A stretch of 64,000 nucleotides of DNA. Origin: Limnomonas spitsbergensis. Taxonomy: Eukaryota; Chlorophyta; Chlorophyceae; Chlamydomonadales. The position numbers and the translations under genes are program-made. Below are positions 1 through 31,229 of this stretch, piece by piece. Each line of letters opens with the position of its first letter. The first letter of the stretch is position 1. The stretch is from contig JAYJMM010000081.1 in the NCBI GenBank assembly GCA_037349105.1, positions 558,001 to 622,000 of the forward strand. The letters run 5' to 3'. The notes beneath the pieces are model-generated. The model was not told the origin of the DNA. It did no database searches and was given only the letters and a program-made list of their open reading frames with translations.

Positions 1-29
1 TTTAGATGCCAACCCTGAACTAAGCTTCT

Positions 30-265
30 GGAGGGAGAGTCTAATGCCCGTGGGCATCATCACGGCTCAGCAGCATGGTGAGGCGGCAAGTTACTTTTGA
101 CCCTAAAATAGGCATTTGCAAGGAGAGGACGGTGGCGGTGGGCATCATCACGGCTCAGCAGGCATGATGAGGCGGCAAGTTGCTTTTGAATGCCAAACCC
201 TAACCTATGTGTTTGCAAGGAGTAGACGGTGGATGTACGTGTTGTCACGGCTCACCAGGCTCAGG
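30..265 (+). repeat. Three decayed copies of an NDUFS2 exon end
   Basis: Three tandem segments (about 30-118, 118-218 and 218-265) each contain a version of the NDUFS2 stretch read as GIITAQQ (second copy RTVAVGIITAQQA, third TVDVRVVTAHQA). This stretch lies immediately before the exon at 365 in NDUFS2 proteins. None ends in the phase the next exon needs (it starts with the third base of a codon), so these are probably intron-side copies of an exon that lies upstream of the window. The first copy has a GTGAGG donor-like end but in the wrong phase. Confidence 0.65.
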
Positions 266-364
266 GTCCTGTGCTTCCTATATTCCTGCTTGAATCCTTC
301 ACTTGTTATCAGTTTCTTCCCCCCCCCCACCCCACCCCACACACACACCACCACTCGCTTGTAG

Positions 365-2133
365 GGACTGGGGTTGCTCTGGCCCCCTGCTGCGCGGCTC
401 AGGAGTTGACTGGGACCTGCGCAAGCAGCAGCCCTATGACGCCTACGGCAAGATGGACTTCAATGTGCCTATCGCCGGCCACGGAGACTGCTACGACAGA
501 TACCTGGTGCGTAGCACAGGCTAGGAGATTTGCTGGTCAGGTAGAGGGCCTGGCTGCCGCGCCTGTTGCTGACCACGGTGACTGCTACAACTTACCTGGT
601 ACATACTTAGAGTTCAGCTGGTCAGGTAGAGGGCCCGGCTGCCGTACCTGTCGCTGGCCACGGAGATTTCTAGGACCCACACCTGTTGTGTAGCATAGGC
701 TTTTGAGTTCTGCTGGTCAGGCTGAGGGCCCGGCTGGCTGCCGTGCCCGCCAGCTCAGCTGTGCTGAGTTAGCATTCCCGCACTGAGGTGTTTCTTGGTA
801 CACCAGGCTTTGTCATGGGTGCATCATATACCGGAACTCTTGTTTCTGTCATCCTTTCTGGTTTTAGCGAATGTATGTCCCCCGGAAGACATCTTCCATA
901 TCCAGAAGCGGAGAGTAACTTGATTGCCTACTTGCCTGTTCTACTCATAGTTCCGGAATAAGCATACCTTCCGTTACCTCGGTTGCTGCTAACCCTTGCC
1001 GCCAGCAGGCCTGCCTTGATGCAATGTGCAAGTCCCTGCGCTTTTTCCCGTTTCTAGGACCCTCCCACCTCTGCGTGATTACCATCTCCTCGTTGCCGCT
1101 TGCCCCTGCTGCAGGTCCGCCTCCAAGAGATGCGCGAGTCGCTGCGCATCGTGTACCAGTGCATCAATGAGATGCCCAACGGGCTGTACAAGGCCGCCGA
1201 CCACAAGGTCACGCCCCCCAGCCGAGCCCACATGAAGCAGAGTATGGAAAGCCTGATTCACCACTTCAAGCTGTACACGGAGGGCTTCCACGTCCCGGCG
1301 GGCGAGACGTACCGCGCAGTGGAGGCGCCCAAGGGCGAGTTTGGAGTGTACCTCGTCAGCAAGGGCGGAAACAGGCCGTACAGGTGGGGTGGAGGGAGAT
1401 GCTGAGTTCAGGAGTAAGGGATGGTATCACCCGGCTGGGGTGCCCAAGGGCGAGTTTGGAGTGTACCTTGCAGCTAGGGGGGAAACTAGGTAGGGTTCTT
1501 AGGGTGAAGAGTGGAGGGAAATGCAGGAGTAGGGAAAAAGGGAGGGTACCGTGCGGTGCTGGTGCCCCAAAGCGAGCATGTACCTTAACGGCGATGGCGG
1601 AAATCAGTAGTACAAGTGGGGGACCTGGGTGCAAGGTTCTGGTTGAAGGGAGCTGGTGAAGAGGCCAAGTTGTAGTACATTCACGACTCCCGGTGCCGGA
1701 ATATAACTGTCTCCCACTTTGTGGGGGGGAGTCCCATAAAAACCCTTACACCAAAAACCCGGTCCTTCAAGGATGTCTAGAAAATGGGGACGGGGTGGGG
1801 CGAAGTAGGGAGTTATCGCATAATGCAAGCAAGAAATGGAGGCAAGGCAGTTTATGTGTTCAGAGTCCTGTCCTTACTGAAAGCCTAGACATATAAACTC
1901 GCATACCCACCCACAAGGCTGTTGTATGTTACTATCATGGACTGGTCGACGTCATGGAAAACTGAGATCAGAATCTGGCTTCCACCCTAATGCCTGTTCA
2001 CAGGTGCAAGATCCGCTCCCCTGGTTTCGCCCACCTGGCCATGCTGGACACGGTGGCGCGCGGCGCAATGCTCGCCGATGTTGTGACCATCATTGGCACG
2101 TTGGATGTGGTGTTCGGAGAGATTGACCGGTAA
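365..2133 (+). CDS. NDUFS2: NADH dehydrogenase (ubiquinone) iron-sulfur protein 2 (Nad7/49-kDa subunit), 3' part
   Basis: Core subunit of mitochondrial complex I, part of the quinone-binding Q module in the matrix arm. Coding exons: 365-506, 1115-1383, 2004-2133 (TAA stop). The first two introns start GTGCGT and GTGGGG and end AG; phases match (541 nt = one codon-completing base plus 180 codons including stop). Visible family motifs: [71 protein letters not shown], and the ending [19 protein letters not shown], which is the normal C-terminus of the family. The N-terminal half, including the targeting peptide, is outside the window. A spliced nuclear copy fits Chlorophyceae, whose mitochondrial genomes lack nad7. 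Introns carry decayed copies of both exon ends. The exon assignment was made by eye from protein similarity. Confidence 0.95.
536..720 (+). repeat. Two decayed copies of the NDUFS2 exon ending at 506
   Basis: The last ~40 bases of exon 365-506 and the first ~45 bases of its intron recur at about 560-650 and 640-720, aligned on CCACGGAGACTGC-like and GCTGGTCAGGTAGAGGGCC-like blocks. The nearer copy keeps a TTACCTG|GTACAT donor-like site near 602; the farther copy has lost it. Similarity falls with distance from the exon. Confidence 0.75.
1400..1620 (+). repeat. Two decayed copies of the NDUFS2 exon ending at 1383
   Basis: The exon stretch GCCCAAGGGCGAGTTTGG (about 1328-1345) recurs near 1441-1458 and, more decayed, near 1562-1580. 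Each copy is followed by degraded versions of the exon end and of the purine-rich intron start. The first copy has an AACTAG|GTAGGG donor-like end near 1497. Unit length is about 115-120 bp. Confidence 0.75.
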
Positions 2134-3180
2134 TTTATTTGACCTCAAAAGTAAGGTTTGGACCATCCAGCCCCAAAGAGTGAGAGCGCCCGTGCTCCCT
2201 GTTTGCTTGTTCCGCCGCGTTGGCTCATGAGCCACAGTAGTAGGTTTGTTGTTTGATCTGAAGACCCCGAAGGCTGGCTACCGCGCCATGCATAGCTTGT
2301 TAGATCGGTGGCACAGCTTGTAAATGAAGTTTGTTTTAGACGTGCCTTCGAATATCCTGCCCAAAAGACATATCCCATGCCCTGAGTCAGGACCACTACG
2401 TTCTTCCGCTAACCAGCTAAAGGGTGTACTCACCGATTTTAAGACCCTCAGTGCCGGTGTGATCAGTTGATCTGGTTGATCCCGAGCCTATGATGTGCAA
2501 CAGACGGAAGCATCTCCCAAAGTGTGTGATGATGCCCCTATACCGTACAGGCGTACACCTGTTTTTGCTTCATTACTTTTTCAACCACCAAGGCGCCGCA
2601 TACTGGACTGTTTCCAAGTCGGCTGTCAAATGTTTCATGCATTGAAGGAAGGGAGGCTTTTTGTGCCTTGCCAATGTCCATGGGCCAAAGCAACTGCCTC
2701 GACGGAGCAGCAGAGTGCAACAACGTGCACGCACGCTCTTCCCATGGGCTCGGCTGTGCATGGTAGCTGGAATTGATCTTCGAAATTCCCTACCAGCCCC
2801 ACAGCAGGTATGCACCGTTCTAAACACGCTCTCCCCCCGCCTAAAACGCTGGGTTGCACGTTCCTGCCCCATCACATGGGAGGGTCGCATGGCTGCACCA
2901 TGGTCCTAGCTGTGCATGGTAACTGGAATTGAGCGGCCCAGCGGGTATGCACCGTACTTAACACGCTGGAATCTGCTAGACCCCGCATGAGGCTGGTGGG
3001 GGATAAGCAACCTCAATTCCAGCATACACAGCCAGGTTCATGTTTCAGACAGACCAAGAGACCATCCTCATCTAGAAGGTGGACAGAAACATGGCACCTG
3101 GTGATGTAGACACTAGACACTGGGGAGAGGATCGCGACATCCGTCAAACTCCGCTCCTATTTCATGCCATGAATATCCGA
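2134..3180. other. Gap between convergent NDUFS2 and ProRS genes
   Basis: No gene recognised. A TGTAA motif at 2319-2323, the polyadenylation signal used in volvocine algae, lies 186 bases after the NDUFS2 stop and is a candidate 3' end. Two related blocks at about 2755-2835 and 2910-2962 share GCATGGTARCTGGAATTGA and GGTATGCACCGT; the latter also occurs near 29463, and an inverted trace lies at 3010-3035. Confidence 0.4.
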
Positions 3181-3465
3181 TGCTCCTCTGTCGTCACACT
3201 CTTACTCGGCAGCGAGTTAATGACGTTGCACCACTGGGCCATGCCTCTACTTCCCACTTTGCCTTTTTTTTGTCCTGCCCCCTTGTGTTTGTTTCCATCT
3301 TTCCTCCCAACTCTTTAGTTAGGCGCCCATGCGGCCGAGCCTTTATGAGCAGGGCCCAGAGGTGTAACGTCATTGATCTCTGGGCCATGCGGACATGAAG
3401 CTCGGCCACTCGGCAACGAGTGTAATGGGGTAACATCGCAGCAGGTGGGAACGCTTTTTTCAAAA
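3180..3465 (+). mobile_element. Non-LTR retrotransposon 3' end, fold-back remnant
   Basis: A pyrimidine-rich stretch (3255-3315) precedes the conserved motif GGCGCCCA...GCCGAGCC...GAGCAGGGCCCAGAGG...GTAACGTCATTGA (about 3322-3378). The same combination occurs at 3713-3836, 24808-24990 (reverse), 28218-28280 (reverse), 30576-30640 (reverse), 51770-51848 and 52045-52110 (reverse); three of the reverse copies are joined to a cysteine-rich ORF remnant. An inverted partial second copy follows (3380-3425), so the piece can fold back. It lies just past the ProRS stop. Confidence 0.7.
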
Positions 3466-3542
3466 AACGACTTTGCCTACATGGCCATATGCTGGGCCGC
3501 GGCCCTCATCAACAAGCGCCATCCGTTTGATGATGAGCACGC

Positions 3543-24082
<20,540 letters not shown>

Positions 24083-24794
24083 GGGAAGTGGAGGTTGCGC
24101 GGGTGGTGGATGGTGATTGTGTATGCGCTCGGGCGTTGGCTCGGACTCACAAGCGCTGTTGTGGCCACTCGAGGACTGCTGCTCCGTAACCTGATCGCGA
24201 TCCAGCGTCACACTTTTCGTCACAGCCCGCTGTCAGCAAAATTACCTGCCCCGTCTGCGTCTGGGGCAGTATTACAGGAACATACCTCTCACACTTAAAC
24301 GCAGTCCTCGTGCTGTTTTAATGCGCCACCCTTCAAGCGGCAGGAAGAAGGCAGTACCGGTAATTGCTAGGATCACTATCTACCGGTCCCCACTATCGAA
24401 CCAAGAGACCAGCTTGAAGCTCAAGCCTTCGGCTTATATTACGGTACAGATGAGTCAACAATAAATGTACTTAATTAGCCTCCAGTTCGACTCTCAGCGT
24501 CCGGTTTTAATCCCAACTTCACTTCTTGGGCTGAAGTATTGGCTCTTCCATCTTCTTTCTTGGAGCGCTCATCAAGCTAATGCGACACTCCATGTAAAAA
24601 GTATTGAATAAGTCTCCAATCCGTCTTCGTTAGCATGTGGCCTTCTGTGATCTACAGGTGCCTCATGAGATCTCTAAACATGGTCAGTGGATTTGGTCTT
24701 GGAGGTCATCCAAAGACCCCTACTGTCCCATGCTCCCATTGAAGGTAGAGTCCCACAAACAGTTCATTTGATTGTCTACGTAACAAGATTCCAC
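24083..24794. other. ProRS upstream region
   Basis: Expected 5' UTR and promoter of ProRS (minus strand). No TATA box or other element could be assigned. The reading frame of exon 1 is open to 24223. Confidence 0.35.
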
Positions 24795-25415
24795 GCAAGT
24801 GTTACATGTCAATGACGTTATACCTCTGGGCCATGCTCAAATAAGGCTCGGCTGCGTGGGCGCCTAACTTATGTAAGATTTGGGAGGAAAGATGAAAATA
24901 AACACAGAAGGGGGCAGGACAAAAGAAAGAGGGGAAAAGTGCGAAATAAAGAAGGGACAAACCAAAAGGCTGGAAAACCAAAAGAAGTTCCAACCTCTGA
25001 AAATGTCTACGCCCCGACGATATCTACCACGTCGTCCACAAAGGCCTGGGCATCCCAACCAAGCCTGCCCTGGTACAACTCTAAAAATTCTCTAGCACGG
25101 TTCGGAGGACCTGCCCATCCCCGCTCTCTAAGTTGATCCTGCACGCTGTGGCATTGAAAACAAGCATGCAACGCGTCCTCCACATGGTCGCCGTCTCCCG
25201 TAGCCCAACATCGCACGCAGCACCGCCTGTCACTCTGCTGACCACTGCGCCGTCCTCTAGTATCAGCCACACAGCCGTGCTGACGGCGCCGAGCCGCAGC
25301 CGTAAGTCCGTGCGCACGCAAGCACACTCCTTTCGGCTGGTGCGGCCCCTGGCCTGCGCCAGCACGGCCCCCGCAGTAGACTGTCACCACATGTGATAGC
25401 ATCAGAGTTTCCCAC
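24795..25415 (-). mobile_element. Non-LTR retrotransposon 3' end with broken ORF
   Basis: Minus strand: remnants of the C-terminal coding region (RTDLRLRLGA, then after a frameshift CVRCWATGDGDHVEDALHAC, then LYQGRLGWDAQAFVDDVVDI). A pyrimidine-rich 3' UTR follows, then the conserved end motif TTAGGCGCCCACGC...GGCCCAGAGG...AACGTCATTGA (24808-24870). The CxxC...H...C pattern resembles the cysteine/histidine motif after reverse transcriptase in LINE-type elements. Truncated at the 5' end, as is usual for LINEs. Confidence 0.75.
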
Positions 25416-26844
25416 GGACGGCACCATACATTCTTACTTGGCCTAGGAATCCTGGGGTTACTATAAATATACATTTTGGTACAGGTGAGGGGTATTTTTT
25501 GTGATAATTATAGGGATGATTGATGATGCTAACCTAGACTCTTGTTGTGCATACACTTTTAATAACTGCTAGTGGAACTAGGTAATCCAGGGCACAGTCT
25601 CAGGGGGTTTCAGTCTGAGCCATGAACGACAAAATATTTAAGCCTTCTGCTGAAATAGAGAGCGTTCAGCTAATTTTTACAGGGCACCTTAAGGCAGGCA
25701 CTACATAGCACGCAAGGCATACATTTTGTTTTCGTAGGCCTGTGATAAGTGCCATGTCGAGGGCAGTTGTAGCGTTCCTACTGCTACACTATATCTCAGG
25801 ACGTACATTATGTACTGAGGTATAGATGTACTTCATAACGACTGTGTAAGAAGAAAACATGAGAACATCTTTACGGAGACACAGACAGACAGTGTGGAGC
25901 GAGGTGGGGCTCTGTACACCAGAATACCAATACCATACAGTACATTCACATGCACTCTTATAGCAGCAGCCTTGCTCGCTTATTGCATTCATTGGAACAG
26001 GCAGCCAAATAATATGCATAAATGTTGTGTTCTAATGTTATTTGAATCCAGTGGCTGATGCCACCTAGAAGTGGCATCATGCATATGTTGTGCCCCAATG
26101 CCTTGCCCTCGCTAGGTAACAATGTGTTACGAGGTGGCAATCGGCTGGTGTGGTGACTAGCTATGTGCCTATGGTTAAATACCATGGGCATGTGCACATT
26201 GAAATAACTCACATGGATTCATCTGCACGCTGCATGATGCATCGAGGCCGCACATGCACCTGCATGCCGCATGCACGCGCATGACGCACATGCAGCGAGC
26301 TGGCCAGTGCAGAGGAGGTCCACGCTTAGCTTGCCTGGCTTCAGGAAGAGCTGTACAATTACAGGCAGTAGCTTTTGTCTGTTGCATTATGCATGGTAGC
26401 TGAGCCTAGCTGGCTGGTTCTCAAAAGAGAGCCAAGTTCTCAAAACGTCCCATCGTCCGGGTGCGCACACTGGAGCGGCTTCTGCCATCGAGAATCAGGT
26501 AGCGTTATTGGCATGTCAGCTTGAAGTCTGGTTCCCACACGCTCCACCCTGCGCACCAGATGTAGGGCCTGCGCCGAAGGTCCGGTTGAAGGGCCGGCTG
26601 GGTTTGGCAGGCCGACAGGGACAAAGGGCAACCAGCTTCAACGACTGCAGCCAGGAACATCGGCAGTTCAATATCCAGATGTTTTTATTATTTTAAACAT
26701 ACATATACAAAATGTATACTTGTCTGACTTGTGTGGTGTCGAAAGATCTACCACGCAGTCCCGCACCCACCCACCCCCACCATCGCTGCTGTAGACCGAC
26801 CGACCGGCCCCAAGGACATGTCACTGATTCAAGCCGTTATATGC
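25416..26844. other. Intergenic sequence 5' of the U2 gene
   Basis: No gene recognised. 26220-26300 is rich in GCATGC/TGCATG. A TATAC-rich stretch lies at 26697-26722, far from the U2 start; no plant-type upstream sequence element was found. Confidence 0.4.
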
Positions 26845-27040
26845 TTACCTTTCTCGGCCTTTTGGCTAAGATCAAGTGTAGTATCTGTTCTGTAAAGTAT
26901 AATAACTTTACTGGGGACCCATTGGGTCCTCACGTTATTATCCTAATTTTTCGTGGGGGTGTTGGGTGTCCAGAGCTTGCTCTGGCCCCTCCCGCCCTGT
27001 GACCTTGGCCTTACACTCCAGCCATGGTCGCGGGCCCCGC
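26845..27040 (+). ncRNA. U2: U2 spliceosomal RNA
   Basis: The 5' domain TACCTTTCTCGGCCTTTTGG then CTAAGATCAAGTGTAGTATC is the near-invariant U2 start, with the branch-point-recognition GTAGTA at 26879-26884. Stem-loop IIb-like GGGACCCATTGGGTCCTC follows. The Sm-site region is CTAATTTTTCGTGGG (26943-26957). Stem-loop III is TCCAGAGCTTGCTCTGG. Stem-loop IV is GACCTTGGC...GCCATGGTC (27001-27029). The 5' end is plant-like. The exact 3' end is estimated. Confidence 0.95.
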
Positions 27041-27719
27041 ACTTACACACCTTACCACAGTGAAATCCTGTCGCAACGACTACATAATGTTTTCCTACCA
27101 ATCCGCCGCGTAAGGTGTAGCGTAACGCCGACCGAATGGATCCATCAGGTTGTAAAGCCTGAAGCGCCGAGCGACTGCCATCCCATGTCCGCCTGTCGGG
27201 CTAAGGTAGGGTCATGCTGAAGCGTGTCAATAAAATTAGGTACCTGCCAACACGAAGCCAGCTGGCAGTAATACAAGAATCGCTTGCATGCAAATAAGGA
27301 AACGTGGTGTGGGCCAGTGGCCACCTCTGGCGCGGCAGAGCCTCAATAGTAGGCTGCAGTCCAGCCTACCTCAGCACCTGTGTCATGGGACTGCCTGTGT
27401 GACTGCGTCCGTAGCCAACTAGGGGGAAATGAGGGAGCAGAATAGCAGATACACGGATGGATGAAGAAACATATGTTATAGCGAGACACCTGAGACAACA
27501 CATTCATGACAGCAGCCATAGCAGTTCAGTGCACACTCCGTTTCTACAACGCAGCGGTGGCACCGGCAGCACAAAAAGACAGCACATTCATGGCAGCAGC
27601 CTTAGCAACCAACGTGCAGCTCGTATTCAGGCAGAGCGTTGGAGGGCGCACCTGCATGGTGCAATGACATGCTGGTTGCAATGGAGGAGATGCATAATTG
27701 CATACTTGCCTAGCAGCTT
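27041..27719. other. Intergenic, no gene recognised
   Basis: Unique sequence with a duplicated ACATTCATGRCAGCAGCC block (27500 and 27582). Nothing else seen. Confidence 0.35.
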
Positions 27720-28060
27720 TTTGTTTGCCGACGTGGCCGAGCTTTTGTTTTTTAGTAGGGCCCAGTCGCCCACAACTTAATGACATTACACCTCTATCTG
27801 GGCCATGCTGAAATGAAGCTCGGTCACGTCGGCAAACAAATAGACAGCTACGAAAGTCAAGGGAGAAGGCCTAGTCGCCCGGAAGTCAATAACATTACAC
27901 ATGTGGCCCGATCAAAGCTCAGCCGCGTGGGCGCACAACTGTTCAGAAGGGATTATGAAGGAACTAAAAGGAAGAGAGGGGGAAAGGAACAAAAGGAGAG
28001 GCCGGGAAGGCAAAGAAGACCAAGTCCAACACCTGAGTTCCACTAGAGAGTAGAGACTAG
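27720..28060. mobile_element. Inverted pair and further reverse copy of retrotransposon 3' ends
   Basis: 27727-27835: GCCGACGTGGCCGAGCTT ... AGGGCCCAG faces CTGGGCC ... AAGCTCGGTCACGTCGGC, an inverted repeat of two 3'-end motifs around a short centre. 27870-28050: a reverse-oriented copy with TCAATAACATTACAC, GCTCAGCCGCGTGGGCGC and the adjoining UTR (AACTAAAAGGAAGAGAGGGG). Confidence 0.75.
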
Positions 28061-28199
28061 CCCTCAACAAAGCCTCTAAGAAAACAGCCCGGGGATCTTG
28101 TCACCTTCCCCGGGTGCCTTTCATTTTTCTTGAACCCTTCGCTCTTTTTCAGGGTTGTTTTCTTTCGGGTGCGAACAACCATCAGTGTGTCAGTGCGAC

Positions 28200-28480
28200 A
28201 GTGCGATAACGCACGGTCTGCAATAACGTTACACCTCTCACCTCAGGGCCCGCTCAAAGCTCGGCAGCGTGGGCGCCCAACTGTTGGTAAGGGAGAAAAG
28301 AAGAAAGTGAAAGGAAGCGGAGGGAAAGGAAGAGGGGGGGGGGGAGGAGAGGGGGAGAGGAACAAGAGCAAGCGTATCCCGCCGTTCTTGGCCGCGAAGG
28401 CGCCCCATTGATCAGAAGGGGGAAGAGAAGAAACTAAAAAGGGGGCAAAGAACAAAGAAAATGACCAAAAGGTGTCACGA
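28200..28480 (-). mobile_element. Retrotransposon 3' end fragment
   Basis: Reverse-oriented motif GCAATAACGTTACACCTCTC and AGCTCGGCAGCGTGGGCGCC, followed by purine-rich UTR text (AAGGAAGCGGAGGG). A second UTR-like block follows at 28400-28470. Confidence 0.65.
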
Positions 28481-29339
28481 GGTAGCAGTGACCTTGAAGT
28501 ATCACTGCGCACATAAGACACTTATTGGAGTGCTAAGTGCCCTTTATAGGGGATGACTAGCGTGTGCAGGAGCGATAAACTGTTGGCATACAGGTTATCC
28601 TCGACTAATCCTCGGGTTACTGCACTAACCTCTGATGATTCCTCTCTTACTGTTGACAGAAGTGACAAAGTGAACTCGATCCCAGAGGGACTAGTTGTAT
28701 ACTTAAGACGACTTGTGCCAGATGGGGGGCGGCCTGGAGCGAACTTGAGGACGAAACAGCCGAAGGGGTGAGGAAGGTTGAGCCGAAAAGACGACTCGTG
28801 ATGGAGAAGATCGACTGTTGGAGCAGTAGGTCGACTTGGTAGCCAGGAAAGGCTTGGATAGCAGCTCACAGTGTCGACTTATATCCTAGAGATAGAGCTG
28901 ATAGGCTCACAGAGTGGGGTTATAAGCGAGATATATATAGAGCTGAGACTCTGAGAGAGATGAAAGTAGAGGTGTTGGAGCTAGAGATAGCGAATAAGTG
29001 TAGTTGTTAACTAGAGATATTCGCACCGTGTAGCTGCCAAGTCCTGATACTTGGTGAAGTGCTCTTAGAGAGAACGGATCAGTGTAGAATTAAGTAATTA
29101 ACTAGAGATCTCCGATAAGTGTCGTGTCCTAGCCTTGATAAAGGGCCGAAATATCGCAAGTCCACGTTAATCCCAGAACAGGTTACAGTAGCAGGGTGAT
29201 TCAACTTCGGTACGTTACTTGAGTAAGAAGTGAAGAATGCCTGGAGCTAGCCAGGCATTCTCCAAGTACCACAAAACAGACTGGATCCGAAACCAAAAAA
29301 AATGTACAAGCCACCCATACGTGCGGTGCACCCATACGT
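28481..29339. other. Intergenic, no gene recognised
   Basis: AT-richer sequence with repeated AACTAGAGAT blocks (29009, 29099) and GATATATATAGAGCTGAG. Nothing coding recognised. Confidence 0.35.
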
Positions 29340-29480
29340 CGTGACAAAGGGAAGGCCGGAAAGGCAAACGAGACCGGCGCCTCAGAATCCCTGGAGACTA
29401 ACCCTCAACAAAGCCCACATCACAGTCCACCAGAGCAAGTGCATCCCACCTTAGTTGCAACAGGTATGCACCGTTCTTAA
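29340..29480 (-). mobile_element. Retrotransposon fragment, internal UTR/coding border
   Basis: GGAAGGCCGGAAAGGCAAAC and CCTGGAGACTAACCCTCAAC are shared with 30905-30965. This is an isolated reverse piece. Confidence 0.55.
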
Positions 29481-29539
29481 TTTGAGGAGCCGCAGTGGGG
29501 AGCAACTGTCCCTATGCTGCGTCAGACAGAGACTAATCT

Positions 29540-29870
29540 ACAGCCGCTACTACTCGCGGAAGTGATAGCACTCGTGGACAAAGCCTACAAGCAGGCGCAC
29601 ATGTGCATGTGCTTGTGTGCGTACCAACTTCAGGTTGCGGCTCGGTGCGGTTGACATGGCTGACACCATAGGACTGCGTAACGGTCAAGAGCGTGAGACG
29701 CACATATGCCAGCGGTGCTGGGCAAGGGGAGATGGCGAGCATGTGGAGGATGCACGGCATGTTTGCCTAAAGTGCCCTAGCGTCAAACACCAGGAAAGGG
29801 GACAAGGAAATGGGTTGGGCGGGCTCCCCGGACGGCGCCATGGACTGTCATAAAATGTGATGGAGCAGGC
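29540..29870 (+). pseudogene. Retrotransposon C-terminal ORF remnant (cysteine/histidine motif)
   Basis: Plus strand reads NFRLRLGAVDMADTIGLRNG, then CQRCWARGDGEHVEDARHVC and LKCPSVKHQ, then diverges. Same family as the remnants at 25007-25365 (minus) and 30965-31288 (minus). Followed by a pyrimidine-rich 3' UTR-like stretch (29955-30040). Confidence 0.7.
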
Positions 29871-30569
29871 CTGGGTGGGAGGCTCTAATAACTTTTGCGG
29901 TCGACGTGGTTGACATCGTTGAGGGCTTGCGTCTTGGGCAGCTAGAAATTTGATTCTGTTTTACCTTTGTTTGGGGGAGTGGAGGGGTATATTCTGTTTT
30001 GTCCCTCTCTTACATTCTCTTCACTTCAATTTTTCCTTGTTCATTAATTGTTCATTAATTGTTGTTGGCTTCGCGGATTCACATAGACTAATGATGGCCC
30101 TTGTGGCTCAATAAAAACTACTTTCTGGCCATGCGGTTAAAAAAACTCAAATGAATTGCCTCACGAGAAGGCAAAGAAGTAAAGAACGTCTAGTCGTCTA
30201 TCGGTCTATGGCACCAGTAACTTACTTGGGGAACGGGGCTGGGCGCCTAGGCTAGCCCCCCCGGGCGGCGCCAACCTTACATGAGGTGATCCGAGGTGGG
30301 CATGGATGTGATGCCCAAGCTTTGGATCATTGGTTTGAATTGTTGAAGGCTAGACTTTTAAGATGTTTCGGAATCCTAGGACGTCCTCCCCTTTCCAGCA
30401 TCTTCTCCTGCCCTTCACTCCGTCTCGACTTTTCTTCTTTTCTCCACATTCCCCCCTCTGGCCCTTTATTTGCCCTCTCTCCCAACGGAGACCGTTGGGC
30501 GCGGCTGAGACTTTGAAGCAAAGGTGTAATGCCAAGAACATGCATGCCCCCCAGCCGGTAGCATTGCAG

Positions 30570-31215
30570 TAGATATGTCAATAACGTTACACCTCTCGGC
30601 CCGCTCAAAGCTTGGCCGCGTGGGCGCCCAACTGTTCAGAAGGGAGTAGAGAAGGAACTAAAAGGAAGAGAGGGGAAAATAAAGGAACAAAAGGAGAGGC
30701 CGGGAAGGCAACGAAGACCAAGTCCAACTAACACCTGAGTTCCTCTAGAGACTAACCCTCAACAAAGCCTATACAAAAAGATAAGTCCAGAAAAGCAAGC
30801 GTATCCCACCCCTGCTTGGCCGCGAGGGCGCCCCATTGATCAGAAGGGAGAAGAGAAGGAACTAAAAAGGGGGAAAACAACAACAACAACAACAAAAAAA
30901 ATGTCCAAAAGAGAAGGCCGGAAAGGCCAAAGACACCGGCCTCAGAAACCCTGGAGACTAACCCTCAATAATGCCTACAACACAGTCCACAAAAGCAAGT
31001 GCGTCCCATCCACCCATGCTCAGCCTGGTACAACTGGTGGAAGTTAGTGGCAGCGCCCGGAGGACCGACATTGGACTGGAACCAGGCGCGGTAGTTCGCC
31101 GCAGATCTGTGCTCGGTGGTAGGGTCCCTGGGGTCCTCACCGCCGCTTGCGTCCAGCCGTGCTTGCTCGTAGGCTGCGTCAACGTAGGATAGTAGATATG
31201 TAGCACTTAATGTTG
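30570..31215 (-). mobile_element. Non-LTR retrotransposon 3' end with broken ORF
   Basis: Minus strand: C-terminal remnant (NVGPPGAATNFHQLYQAEHGW, continuing in another frame as DALAFVDCVVGI), 3' UTR, and end motif with GTTGGGCGCCCACGCGGCC ... GTAACGTTATTGA (30576-30634). UTR blocks appear twice (30640-30770 and 30830-30960), so part is duplicated. Confidence 0.75.
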
Positions 31216-31229
31216 TTGGTAAATAATAA

